Assembly (NCBI RefSeq): GCF_003569045.1
Contig: NZ_BFCB01000002.1
Location: 1,035,506 to 1,099,505 of the forward strand
DNA length: 64,000 nucleotides
Reading direction: 5' to 3'
Source: Aggregatilinea lenta
GTDB taxonomy: Bacteria > Chloroflexota > Anaerolineae > Aggregatilineales > Aggregatilineaceae
Within the stretch, counting starts at the first letter, position 1. Each line of letters opens with the position of its first letter. Under the pieces are notes generated by a model. It was given only the letters and a program-made list of their open reading frames with translations, was not told the DNA's origin and ran no database searches. The position numbers were made by a program, and so were the translations under genes. Below, piece after piece: positions 8,831-15,306 of the stretch.

Positions 8831-9724
8831 ATGAACGGCAGTTTCACCTTTTATGCGGAGAGCGGGTGTTTGGACGTGTTGTGTTTGCTGGGCAGCATAC
8901 CCGCCTGGATTGGTCTGATGATCCTCATCAAGCGGCGGGAAGTGTGGCAGCAAAGGAAAAAGCGCCTGGACACCTTCTCGGAAGGCCGCAGGGTGTCACT
9001 CAGCCGGACATGGGCGGCTGTCGGCGCGATGCGCATTGATCCCACGCCCGCGTATTACTACGGCATGCCGCAGGATCGCTACACATGGCGGAGCGAGTTG
9101 GGCAGCCTCGGCATTGCCGGGGATTGGCTCGTGTTTGGCATGGCGCGCCACCCGTTTTCACTCCAAATGCCAGTATCCGCGCTGCGGTGGGTTAGCTGCG
9201 CGATCCTGGAGGACGCGGCTCTCACCGGCGAGACGTCCCTGGGTCTGATGCTGCACTTCGAACAAGGTACTCGGTGGAATGTGCGCGTCTTCCAGGTGCC
9301 GGCGCCATCGGGCGTGGCGGCCCAACTGCACGACGTGCTGGGCGTGTCCACCAACATGCGCGATTTCGATCTTGCCCCGGCAGCGGTCACGGTGTTCGAA
9401 CAGGACATCTACGGCCAGTGGAACTACCAGACACGCGGCACAGCCTATCTCGCGCCGGATCGCCTGCTGATCGGCTGGAAGACGGTGTTGCGCGTCGCGG
9501 ATCTGCGCACGATCACGCTTGGCCCGGCGAGGGGCTTGAGCCTGACTACGGCATGGCTGCTGCGTCTCAGCTACCGGCACGGCGACGGCAGTTTGGGCGG
9601 GCTGGGCTTACAGATGGATCGTAAGGAGGCGTCCACTTGGGCGGACGCCATGTCGTCCCGCACCGGCGTCCTGGTGCAGGTCTACGACGGGCGCAAGGGC
9701 AAGGACGAGAAACTGGCCAGTTAG
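8831..9724 (+). CDS. Membrane-anchored protein with two PH-like repeats (copy 2 of 3)
   Basis: 297 residues with the same plan as its neighbours: an N-terminal membrane helix (about residues 14-32), then two PH-like modules (LGSLGIAGDWLVFG... and GQWNYQTRGTAYLAPDRLL...). It is the most diverged of the three in the body. Its last 25 codons and the following 70 bases match the end of copy 1 almost base for base, which suggests a conversion tract. GGGGAG lies just before the ATG. It is 72 bases downstream of copy 1, so the three probably form one transcript. Confidence 0.82.
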   Translation: MNGSFTFYAESGCLDVLCLLGSIPAWIGLMILIKRREVWQQRKKRLDTFSEGRRVSLSRTWAAVGAMRIDPTPAYYYGMPQDRYTWRSELGSLGIAGDWLVFGMARHPFSLQMPVSALRWVSCAILEDAALTGETSLGLMLHFEQGTRWNVRVFQVPAPSGVAAQLHDVLGVSTNMRDFDLAPAAVTVFEQDIYGQWNYQTRGTAYLAPDRLLIGWKTVLRVADLRTITLGPARGLSLTTAWLLRLSYRHGDGSLGGLGLQMDRKEASTWADAMSSRTGVLVQVYDGRKGKDEKLAS

Positions 9725-9806
9725 CCCGATGTGTAGCGGCAGACTGCGTGCATTAGCCGTATCTGGACGTGCAGCATGATCGTTGGGGGATCGTTCGGGG
9801 GGAACA

Positions 9807-10670
9807 ATGGAAGCCGCGTCGAATAACTGGATCGCTCAATTGTGCTTGCTGGCCATCATTATCATAGCGTTTCGGGGATGGCACTCCACTCTCATGGAAC
9901 GAGCCGAACGGCGGGCGCTCAAGCATCACAACCCGTCACAGAGCATGGCGGCGCTCAAGCGCGTTTGGCTGGCGAAGGGTGCCGTGCGCATCGACCCGAT
10001 GCCCGCGTATTACTGTGGCACGCAGCCTACCACAGAGCCAAGCACGTTGGGCGGTCTCGGCGTGCTCGACGACACGCTCGTATTCGGCACGGCGGGCGAC
10101 GCGCTGAAGCTCCGGCTGCCCATTTCCGCACTGCGGTGGATCAGTTGTGCGGTCGTAAAGGATAGCTCGCTCGATGGTGGGACGACCACCGGCCTGATGC
10201 TGCACGTCGAGCAGGACGCGCAGTGGCAGATCCACGCCTTCAGGGTCTCCGACCCGCTGGCTGTGGGGCACCTGTTTCACGAGGTGCTGGGCGTGCCTGT
10301 GATGCGCGCCTTCGACCTCGGCCCGGCAAAAGTCGCGGTGTTCGAGCAGGACATCTACGGGCATTGGAACTATCAGTCACGCGGCGTGGCCTACCTTGCA
10401 CCGGACCGCCTGCTGATCGACGGGAAGACGGCGCTGCACGTCGCCGACCTGCGTACCATCGTCGTTGGCCCGGCGAGGGGTTTGAGCGAAGTGACGGCGT
10501 GGCTGCTGCGCCTCAGTTACCAACATGGTGATGGCGGCCTGGGTGGGCTGGGCGTCCAGATGCCCCGCGCCTATGCGCAGCGCTGGGCGGACGCCATGTC
10601 GTCCCGCAGCGGCGTCCCGGTGCAGGTCTACGACGGGCGCAAGGGCAAGGGCGAGAAACTGGCCAGTTAG
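9807..10670 (+). CDS. Membrane-anchored protein with two PH-like repeats (copy 3 of 3)
   Basis: 287 residues from the ATG preceded by a GGGGGGAAC ribosome site; an in-frame TTG eight codons earlier is less likely. The N-terminal membrane helix (NWIAQLCLLAIIIIAF) differs from copy 1, but from GGLGVLDDT onward the protein differs from copy 1 at only a handful of residues. At the DNA level about ten mismatches were counted over roughly 615 bases. Such identity between tandem copies with different N-termini points to recent duplication or gene conversion. Confidence 0.8.
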   Translation: MEAASNNWIAQLCLLAIIIIAFRGWHSTLMERAERRALKHHNPSQSMAALKRVWLAKGAVRIDPMPAYYCGTQPTTEPSTLGGLGVLDDTLVFGTAGDALKLRLPISALRWISCAVVKDSSLDGGTTTGLMLHVEQDAQWQIHAFRVSDPLAVGHLFHEVLGVPVMRAFDLGPAKVAVFEQDIYGHWNYQSRGVAYLAPDRLLIDGKTALHVADLRTIVVGPARGLSEVTAWLLRLSYQHGDGGLGGLGVQMPRAYAQRWADAMSSRSGVPVQVYDGRKGKGEKLAS

Positions 10671-10838
10671 CCCGGACTATAGGGCGCAGATAGCGCGGAC
10701 CTACCCGTATCTTGGGCCGTATCGTGAAGGGGACCTAACGTAAACGATGAATGGAGATAGTACTTATTCCCTAAAAACCTATAAATTTTTTGCAAAAGCT
10801 TCTCCAAGCCGTTGTTTTTTCCAGAGAAAGGCGGCACA

Positions 10839-11249
10839 ATGAGGGTCAACCAATCCGAAATTCGTGGGTTGCGCAAGGAAAAAACGGTGACCGAACGACA
10901 TAACCTCCCTGGACCGGGTGAATACTCCGACCCAGAGCTGCTCCAGGCCGAAGCCCATAGCGGCCCCATCCCAGATGGGGAAATGTTAGGCGTCGATCCG
11001 GCACAGGAACGCCGCCGTACCCTGCCACATCCGGTTGCCGTCGAGCCTCAAGAAACGATTCGCAGTGCCGACATCCGCGAGCACAATGGCGCGCGGCGGG
11101 AAAGCGCCGAGCGCGGCGCGTCTTTGGCGCACCGCACCCGCCTGGACGTGTCGGAGCAGCGGCTGGACCACAGCGCCTCCGAGCAGGGCCGCGAGCAAGC
11201 CCTCGACTCCGTGCGCGACGACGCCGGGCCACAATCCGACCAGTGCTAG
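10839..11249 (+). CDS. Hydrophilic hypothetical protein
   Basis: 136 residues, highly charged and without hydrophobic segments, rich in Glu, Arg and Gln, ending DDAGPQSDQC. AAAGGCGG lies five bases before the ATG, and third codon positions in its second half are almost all G or C, as in neighbouring genes. No family is recognised. The opposite strand is also open over much of this stretch, so the call is tentative. It ends 58 bases before the convergent yjjB-like gene. Confidence 0.5.
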   Translation: MRVNQSEIRGLRKEKTVTERHNLPGPGEYSDPELLQAEAHSGPIPDGEMLGVDPAQERRRTLPHPVAVEPQETIRSADIREHNGARRESAERGASLAHRTRLDVSEQRLDHSASEQGREQALDSVRDDAGPQSDQC

Positions 11250-11306
11250 CTCGACCAGCGTTAGGCTCCCCAGCCCAACACTAAATCCACAGAACGTTTC
11301 TACGCG

Positions 11307-11813
11307 CTAATCTTCCCTGGCGTGGCCCGTGTGCATCTGGAGCATACTGCGCTGCCACAATCCGCGCGGGTGTTCCATATTATCCCGATCCCCAAACGAC
11401 ACCAGCAGGCGGGCTGTCACCAACCCGACCGCAATCGCCCCACCGATCAGGCCGGCCCGCACCAGCGTCTCCAGCCCGGTCGAAATATCGTCGCGCATGA
11501 AGTAGACCATCGTCTCGAACGCCGGGACGCCGGGCACCATCGGGATGATACCCGTCACGGTGAAGATCAGGCGCGGCATGTGGAAGAAGCGCGCCTGCGT
11601 ATAGCCCACCAGCCCGACCACCATCGCCCCGACGAACGTGGACGTCACCACGTCGATGCCGTGCGCCATCAGCACCCGCTTCCACATGTGCCCCAGCGCG
11701 CCCGCCACGCCGCACACCAGCAGCATGCGCGTCGGCACGTTGAACAGCACGGCGAAGCCCAGCGTCGCCACGAACGCCCAAAACCCCTGTTCGATCAGTG
11801 CAAGTGTGCTCAT
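11307..11813 (-). CDS. yjjB: Threonine/serine exporter-like protein, YjjB half
   Basis: 168 residues with four or five hydrophobic helices and the ThrE-family small-subunit features (RMLLVCGVAGALGH near the start, GIIPMVPGVPAFETM in the middle). In ThrE of corynebacteria the two halves are one polypeptide. In many bacteria they are split into a YjjP-like and a YjjB-like protein that together export small metabolites (threonine/serine, succinate). The ATG overlaps the stop codon of the upstream yjjP-like gene in an ATGA-type junction, so the two are translationally coupled. Confidence 0.85.
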   Translation of the reverse strand: MSTLALIEQGFWAFVATLGFAVLFNVPTRMLLVCGVAGALGHMWKRVLMAHGIDVVTSTFVGAMVVGLVGYTQARFFHMPRLIFTVTGIIPMVPGVPAFETMVYFMRDDISTGLETLVRAGLIGGAIAVGLVTARLLVSFGDRDNMEHPRGLWQRSMLQMHTGHARED

Positions 11814-12661
11814 GGCAAAATCCGCAGCCCGGTCACCCACAGCGCCAGCATCACGCCGACGCCGATGCTCAGCGCCAGCAGAAACGACAGCGCCGCCCGT
11901 GCCAGGCCCGACACCATGTCGTGATTGGCGAGGTCGATCACCGAGGTCACCAGCGGCACGCCGGGCACCAGCAGCAGCACCGACGCCGCCGCCGCGAGGT
12001 CCGGGCGCGGACAGTCGGCGATCTGGCACACGATCCATGCGGCCAGCACGGCCATGAACGCCGAAACGACCGTCAGCGCGTAGGCGCTGACGCCCAGCGC
12101 GTGCAGCCGCAGGCGCGTCCATTGGGCCAGCGCCGCGCCCAGCGTCGCCGCCGCGAACTCGCCCCAGCCGCCGCCGAGGTTCTGCGCGAACGCACCGCAG
12201 GCGATGCCCACCGCCGGGATCGTGGCCCAGGCGGGCAGCTCGCGCGGGCGCGCCTTGATTTCCATGATCTGCCGCCGCGTGGCAGGCAGCGCGCCGCCGA
12301 TCAGCGACATGTAACGCGAGAGACGGTTGAAACCGGTCACCTGCGCCATGTTGACGCCCAGCGGCCCCACCCGCTCCACGCGGGTGCGCTGCTCGCTGCC
12401 GCTGACCGCCGTGGCGATGATGCCGGACGTGGTCACGAACAGCTCCAGCCGATCCGCGCCCATGCCCAGCCCAATCTGCGCCATCGTTTGCTCGGTGCGA
12501 AAATTCGCCGCGCCGGAATGCAGCATCGCCTGCCCGGCCAGCAGCACGATATCGACCAGCTCGCTCAGTTCGTCGCGGCTGAGCTGCGGCGCATCCGCCT
12601 GCGTCACCGGATCGGCCTCGAAGGCGTGACTCTCCCCAGGAAGAATGATGTCGTCAGGCAT
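11810..12661 (-). CDS. yjjP: Threonine/serine exporter-like protein, YjjP half
   Basis: 283 residues. The N-terminal cytoplasmic part (about 25-125) has the family pattern LLAGQAMLHSGAANFRTEQTM, with five membrane helices after residue 145 (the last ending near GLRILP). This is the large half of the split ThrE exporter. The gene begins six bases after mgsA and overlaps yjjB, giving a tight three-gene operon mgsA-yjjP-yjjB. No clear ribosome site precedes its ATG, which fits translational coupling to mgsA. Confidence 0.87.
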   Translation of the reverse strand: MPDDIILPGESHAFEADPVTQADAPQLSRDELSELVDIVLLAGQAMLHSGAANFRTEQTMAQIGLGMGADRLELFVTTSGIIATAVSGSEQRTRVERVGPLGVNMAQVTGFNRLSRYMSLIGGALPATRRQIMEIKARPRELPAWATIPAVGIACGAFAQNLGGGWGEFAAATLGAALAQWTRLRLHALGVSAYALTVVSAFMAVLAAWIVCQIADCPRPDLAAAASVLLLVPGVPLVTSVIDLANHDMVSGLARAALSFLLALSIGVGVMLALWVTGLRILP

Positions 12662-12667
12662 AGGCGC

Positions 12668-13153
12668 TCATTTCGTGGGCAGGTGCACCTGCTCGACGAT
12701 GCGCTCGCGCTTGAGGCGCATTTCGTAGTCGTACACGTGCCGGTCATAAGGCTCGCGCATCAGCGGCGACGACAAGATGAAATCCGCCGTGGAGCGGTTG
12801 GGCGCGACGGGGATGTTCTGCATGGTCGCCACGCGCAGCAGCGCGCGCACGTCGGGATCGTGCGGGTGCGTTCCGAGCGGATCCCAGAAGAAGATCAGCA
12901 CGTCGATCTCCGACTGGACGATCTTCGCGCCAAGCTGCTGGTCGCCGCCGAGCGGGCCGCTTTTCAACGGCGTCACTTCCAGCCCCAGCGCGTTGGCGAT
13001 GATGGTCGCCGTCGTGCCCGTGCCGCACAGCTCGTGGAGGCTGAGCGTGCCCCGGTTAAACTTGCACCATTCGAGCAGATCCTGTTTGCGCTCGTCGTGG
13101 GCCACCAGGGCGATCCGTTTCCGGTCCGGCATCCGCGCGACAGTATCGGTCAT
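12668..13153 (-). CDS. mgsA: Methylglyoxal synthase
   Basis: 161 residues, close to the usual 150. It shows the whole MgsA signature: AHDERK at the N-terminus, GTGTTA phosphate loop, SGPLGGDQQ, FFWDPL with the catalytic Asp, and HPHDPDV with the catalytic His/Asp region. The enzyme converts dihydroxyacetone phosphate to methylglyoxal and phosphate, relieving sugar-phosphate stress. It is first in an operon with a split metabolite exporter. AGAGGG lies eight bases upstream of the ATG. Confidence 0.95.
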   Translation of the reverse strand: MTDTVARMPDRKRIALVAHDERKQDLLEWCKFNRGTLSLHELCGTGTTATIIANALGLEVTPLKSGPLGGDQQLGAKIVQSEIDVLIFFWDPLGTHPHDPDVRALLRVATMQNIPVAPNRSTADFILSSPLMREPYDRHVYDYEMRLKRERIVEQVHLPTK

Positions 13154-13327
13154 GGTGTCAGCCCTCTTTCTGCATGGTTCGAACGATCTCGCTACCCATT
13201 ATGGCGGGAATATCGCTGCGGCGCGATCATACCGTCCAGAACGCCCGCAACCAACTGGCAGTTTGCACGTACAATACAGATAGAGATTGCGCCGCCGTTT
13301 TGCCGCGCGTGGAGGGTGCTCAGCCGT

Positions 13328-13822
13328 ATGCAACCATCAGGACCGTCTCTCACTGAGCGTGTATCGATCTTTATGGGGGCCGTCTTTTTGTTCGGACTTG
13401 CCGCCTTGTTTATGATGGGCTTCATCTGGCCCGGCATCCTGATCCTGATCTGGCTGACCGCCGTGCCGATCCTGCTGGTCGAGCAGAAGCTGTTGGGCCT
13501 GTGGATCATCGCCCAGACGACGATCTGGCTGGTCGGGCTGCCGCTGGCGCTGATGGCCGGGGCCGTCTGGCCGGGCATCCTGGTGTTGGCCGGGTTCAGC
13601 GCGCTGCTGACGGCGGTGTTCCATCCCAGCGACCTGGACCGCGCCAACCAGCAGCGCCACGCGCACCGCGACGCGTACCGGGAGAAATCCAAGCGCAAGC
13701 GCGGGCTGCCCCTGCCCTACGAAAGCGGCAACCATCACGACGCGTACGATGACGAATGGCAGGCGAGCATGGACTACGACCCCGACATCGACGAGCAGCA
13801 TCTGCACGCACACCGTCACTGA
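13328..13822 (+). CDS. Small membrane protein with His-rich tail
   Basis: 164 residues. Four short hydrophobic segments fill residues 10-95, with the phrase WPGILIL or WPGILVL twice, and a cytoplasmic tail rich in His, Asp and Arg (QQRHAHRD, EQHLHAHRH at the end) follows. The next gene has the same WPGIL phrase, so the two are related and probably co-transcribed (29 bases apart). The His/Asp tail could bind metal, but that is a guess. The ATG is preceded by GGAGGG at a slightly long distance. Divergent from mgsA. Confidence 0.7.
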   Translation: MQPSGPSLTERVSIFMGAVFLFGLAALFMMGFIWPGILILIWLTAVPILLVEQKLLGLWIIAQTTIWLVGLPLALMAGAVWPGILVLAGFSALLTAVFHPSDLDRANQQRHAHRDAYREKSKRKRGLPLPYESGNHHDAYDDEWQASMDYDPDIDEQHLHAHRH

Positions 13823-13851
13823 TCGTAACTGCGATTACGGGAGTTAATGTC

Positions 13852-14241
13852 ATGGCGAACGAAAAACGCAAAAACGACGAGAACACCCCCGCCGAAAACG
13901 CCGTCGGGCCAGCTTTCGCCCTGATCGGCATCGGCTTGATTTTCCTGCTCAACCTGGACTTCTGGCCCTGGATTCTGATCGTCGCGGCAGGCGCTGCAAC
14001 CGCCGGGCTTATCCTGCGCGGCGAGCTGACGTGGTGGCACCTGGACGGCGTCGTGTGGCTGCTGGGCCTGTTCGTGATCGCGCTGACCGGCTTCTGGTGG
14101 CCGGGCATCCTGCTGCTGGTGGGCGTGAGCATGCTGCTCAAGGCCGTCATCGGCACGCACACGATCTCGACCTATATGGACGAGAGGCATAAACGTAAGC
14201 GCGGTTTTGTCCCGCCCACCGACGACGACCGCTTCTTCTAG
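13852..14241 (+). CDS. Small membrane protein, LiaF-transmembrane-like
   Basis: 129 residues with four hydrophobic segments. FWPWILI and FWWPGILLL are typical of the LiaF/DUF5668 transmembrane module, a family found beside envelope-stress regulators. The end (HKRKRGFVPPTDDD) resembles KSKRKRGLPLPYE of the gene just upstream, supporting a duplication. The ATG has GGGAG nine bases upstream. A palindromic terminator-like repeat follows. Confidence 0.75.
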   Translation: MANEKRKNDENTPAENAVGPAFALIGIGLIFLLNLDFWPWILIVAAGAATAGLILRGELTWWHLDGVVWLLGLFVIALTGFWWPGILLLVGVSMLLKAVIGTHTISTYMDERHKRKRGFVPPTDDDRFF

Positions 14242-14268
14242 GCCAATACTCGCCAAAGGCACGCCACC

Positions 14269-14350
14269 CTGTATGCCGGATTTTTCGACGGATTTCTCAC
14301 GCGTCCATTGACGCGTAATCCTTACGGGCGGGGCTTGCTCCGCCCGTTTT
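14269..14350 (+). repeat. Left direct repeat flanking the AT-rich island
   Basis: An about 80-bp unit starting ctgtatgccggattttt and ending in the palindrome acgggcgg...ccgcccgtttt, repeated almost exactly at 14960-15041. It includes an acgcgt...acgcgt inverted pair. The end of the unit doubles as a terminator for the upstream gene. Confidence 0.85.
14324..14350 (+). terminator. Terminator-like palindrome (family B)
   Basis: An acgggcggggc/gctccgcccgt stem with one wobble and a tiny loop, followed by TTTT. It serves the small membrane-protein gene upstream. Confidence 0.6.
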
Positions 14351-14420
14351 GCCTCATTTGCGGGAAGTCTTCGACAGCCTGCGCTATATCGTGCGCGGCG
14401 GGATTTCGTAAAAGGATAAT

Positions 14421-14858
14421 ATGTATAACAAATCAATTAAGGTAAATATTGCGAGGAAACATATAGGATCCTTGGGGAGCGAATTATATGAAGGATTTGA
14501 TGCTACACGAGCTGATAGAGTTCAATTAATGGACTGGGAGGATGCTAATGACGTTCAATCCTCATTTCTGAGCAAACTTACTATATATGAGGCCGATTTA
14601 GATAGCTATGCACGTCAAGCAGCAAATCGTGGAAAGATTCGCAATAGCAAGGAGCTTCTCCAATATCTGAAGGCTAACAGTCTTTTAGTGAACCCGGTAG
14701 CGGCCAAATGGTTTGATGAATCCGGAACCACATGTTCAAGTCTCAAGAGTTACGTTGAGAAACTGGACTATCTACGCCTTTTACTAATCGAATTCATTGA
14801 GAACTATGAAATAGATGCTGAAGGGGAAAGCAGCTACAAGGAAGAAAATAATGAGTAA
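14421..14858 (+). CDS. AT-rich orphan gene
   Basis: 145 residues, mostly predicted helical and acidic (ends EGESSYKEENNE), with no signal peptide, membrane segment or family motif that I recognise. Base composition and codon use (many AAA, ATA, TTA and AGA/AAT-type codons) contrast sharply with every neighbour. That suggests recent acquisition. AAAGGA precedes the ATG. It overlaps a 32-codon reading frame at its 3' end, and the pair lies between two near-identical 80-bp direct repeats. Confidence 0.7.
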   Translation: MYNKSIKVNIARKHIGSLGSELYEGFDATRADRVQLMDWEDANDVQSSFLSKLTIYEADLDSYARQAANRGKIRNSKELLQYLKANSLLVNPVAAKWFDESGTTCSSLKSYVEKLDYLRLLLIEFIENYEIDAEGESSYKEENNE

Positions 14859-14949
14859 TGAACAATCAACCTTAGTACCACATCAGGGCAACAAAGATAG
14901 CGGGAAAACGATCCGGCCAAAAGGCTCCTCACCCCTGAAGGTGAACTGA
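14851..14949 (+). CDS. 32-residue peptide gene overlapping the orphan gene
   Basis: The ATG lies inside the last codons of the upstream AT-rich gene (atgagtaa junction), a typical coupling arrangement. The product begins MSNEQSTLVPHQG and ends RPKGSSPLKVN; it is basic, polar and Pro/Gly-containing. It is too short for a family assignment. It might be a peptide partner or just chance; the overlap with the foreign-looking gene is the reason to list it. Confidence 0.35.
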   Translation: MSNEQSTLVPHQGNKDSGKTIRPKGSSPLKVN

Positions 14950-14959
14950 GCACGCTCCC

Positions 14960-15041
14960 CTGTATGCCGGATTTTTCCAGATTTCTCACGCGTCCATTGA
15001 CGCGTAATCCTTACGGGCGGGGCTTGCTCCGCCCGTTTTTT
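14960..15041 (+). repeat. Right direct repeat flanking the AT-rich island
   Basis: Second copy of the 80-bp unit at 14269-14350, differing by a small indel (ttttccag versus ttttcgacgg) and a few bases. It ends in the same palindrome plus a longer T run (to 15041). Confidence 0.85.
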
Positions 15042-15066
15042 CGTCTTGTTCCCCGTCCCTCCGCTT

Positions 15067-15181
15067 GCGGACCTGGTGGCGAACGCGGCGCGATGGTGGT
15101 TCGTAGGGGCGGGTTTCTAACCCGCCCGGTAGGGGCAGTTCATGAACTGCCCCTACAAAACCAAGTCGCCAACAATGTCGC
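15067..15181. mobile_element. MITE-like 115-bp element (family D copy)
   Basis: Bounded by degenerate 17-bp inverted ends (gcggacctggtggcgaa and gtcgccaacaatgtcgc). It encloses two palindromes: gggcgggtttctaacccgccc and ggggcagttcatgaactgcccc. It has the same length and layout as 49259-49373 and no coding capacity. Confidence 0.65.
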
Positions 15182-15306
15182 GTGCGTGGAGGCCGGGTTC
15201 TCCACCGCCGTCTCGCTGCGCGCGCTCGCGTTTTTCGTGGATTCGGTTGGGCGGCCTCCAAAGACACCGTGTAGAATCAGCGCAGAACAACGTCACGGAG
15301 AATCCT

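Noticed and set aside
11798..13327. A very long open frame on the plus strand opposite yjjP and mgsA
   Set aside because: It is rich in Arg, His and Gln, has no domain character, and lies fully antisense to clear yjjP and mgsA genes; only its last 164 codons form a plausible separate protein.
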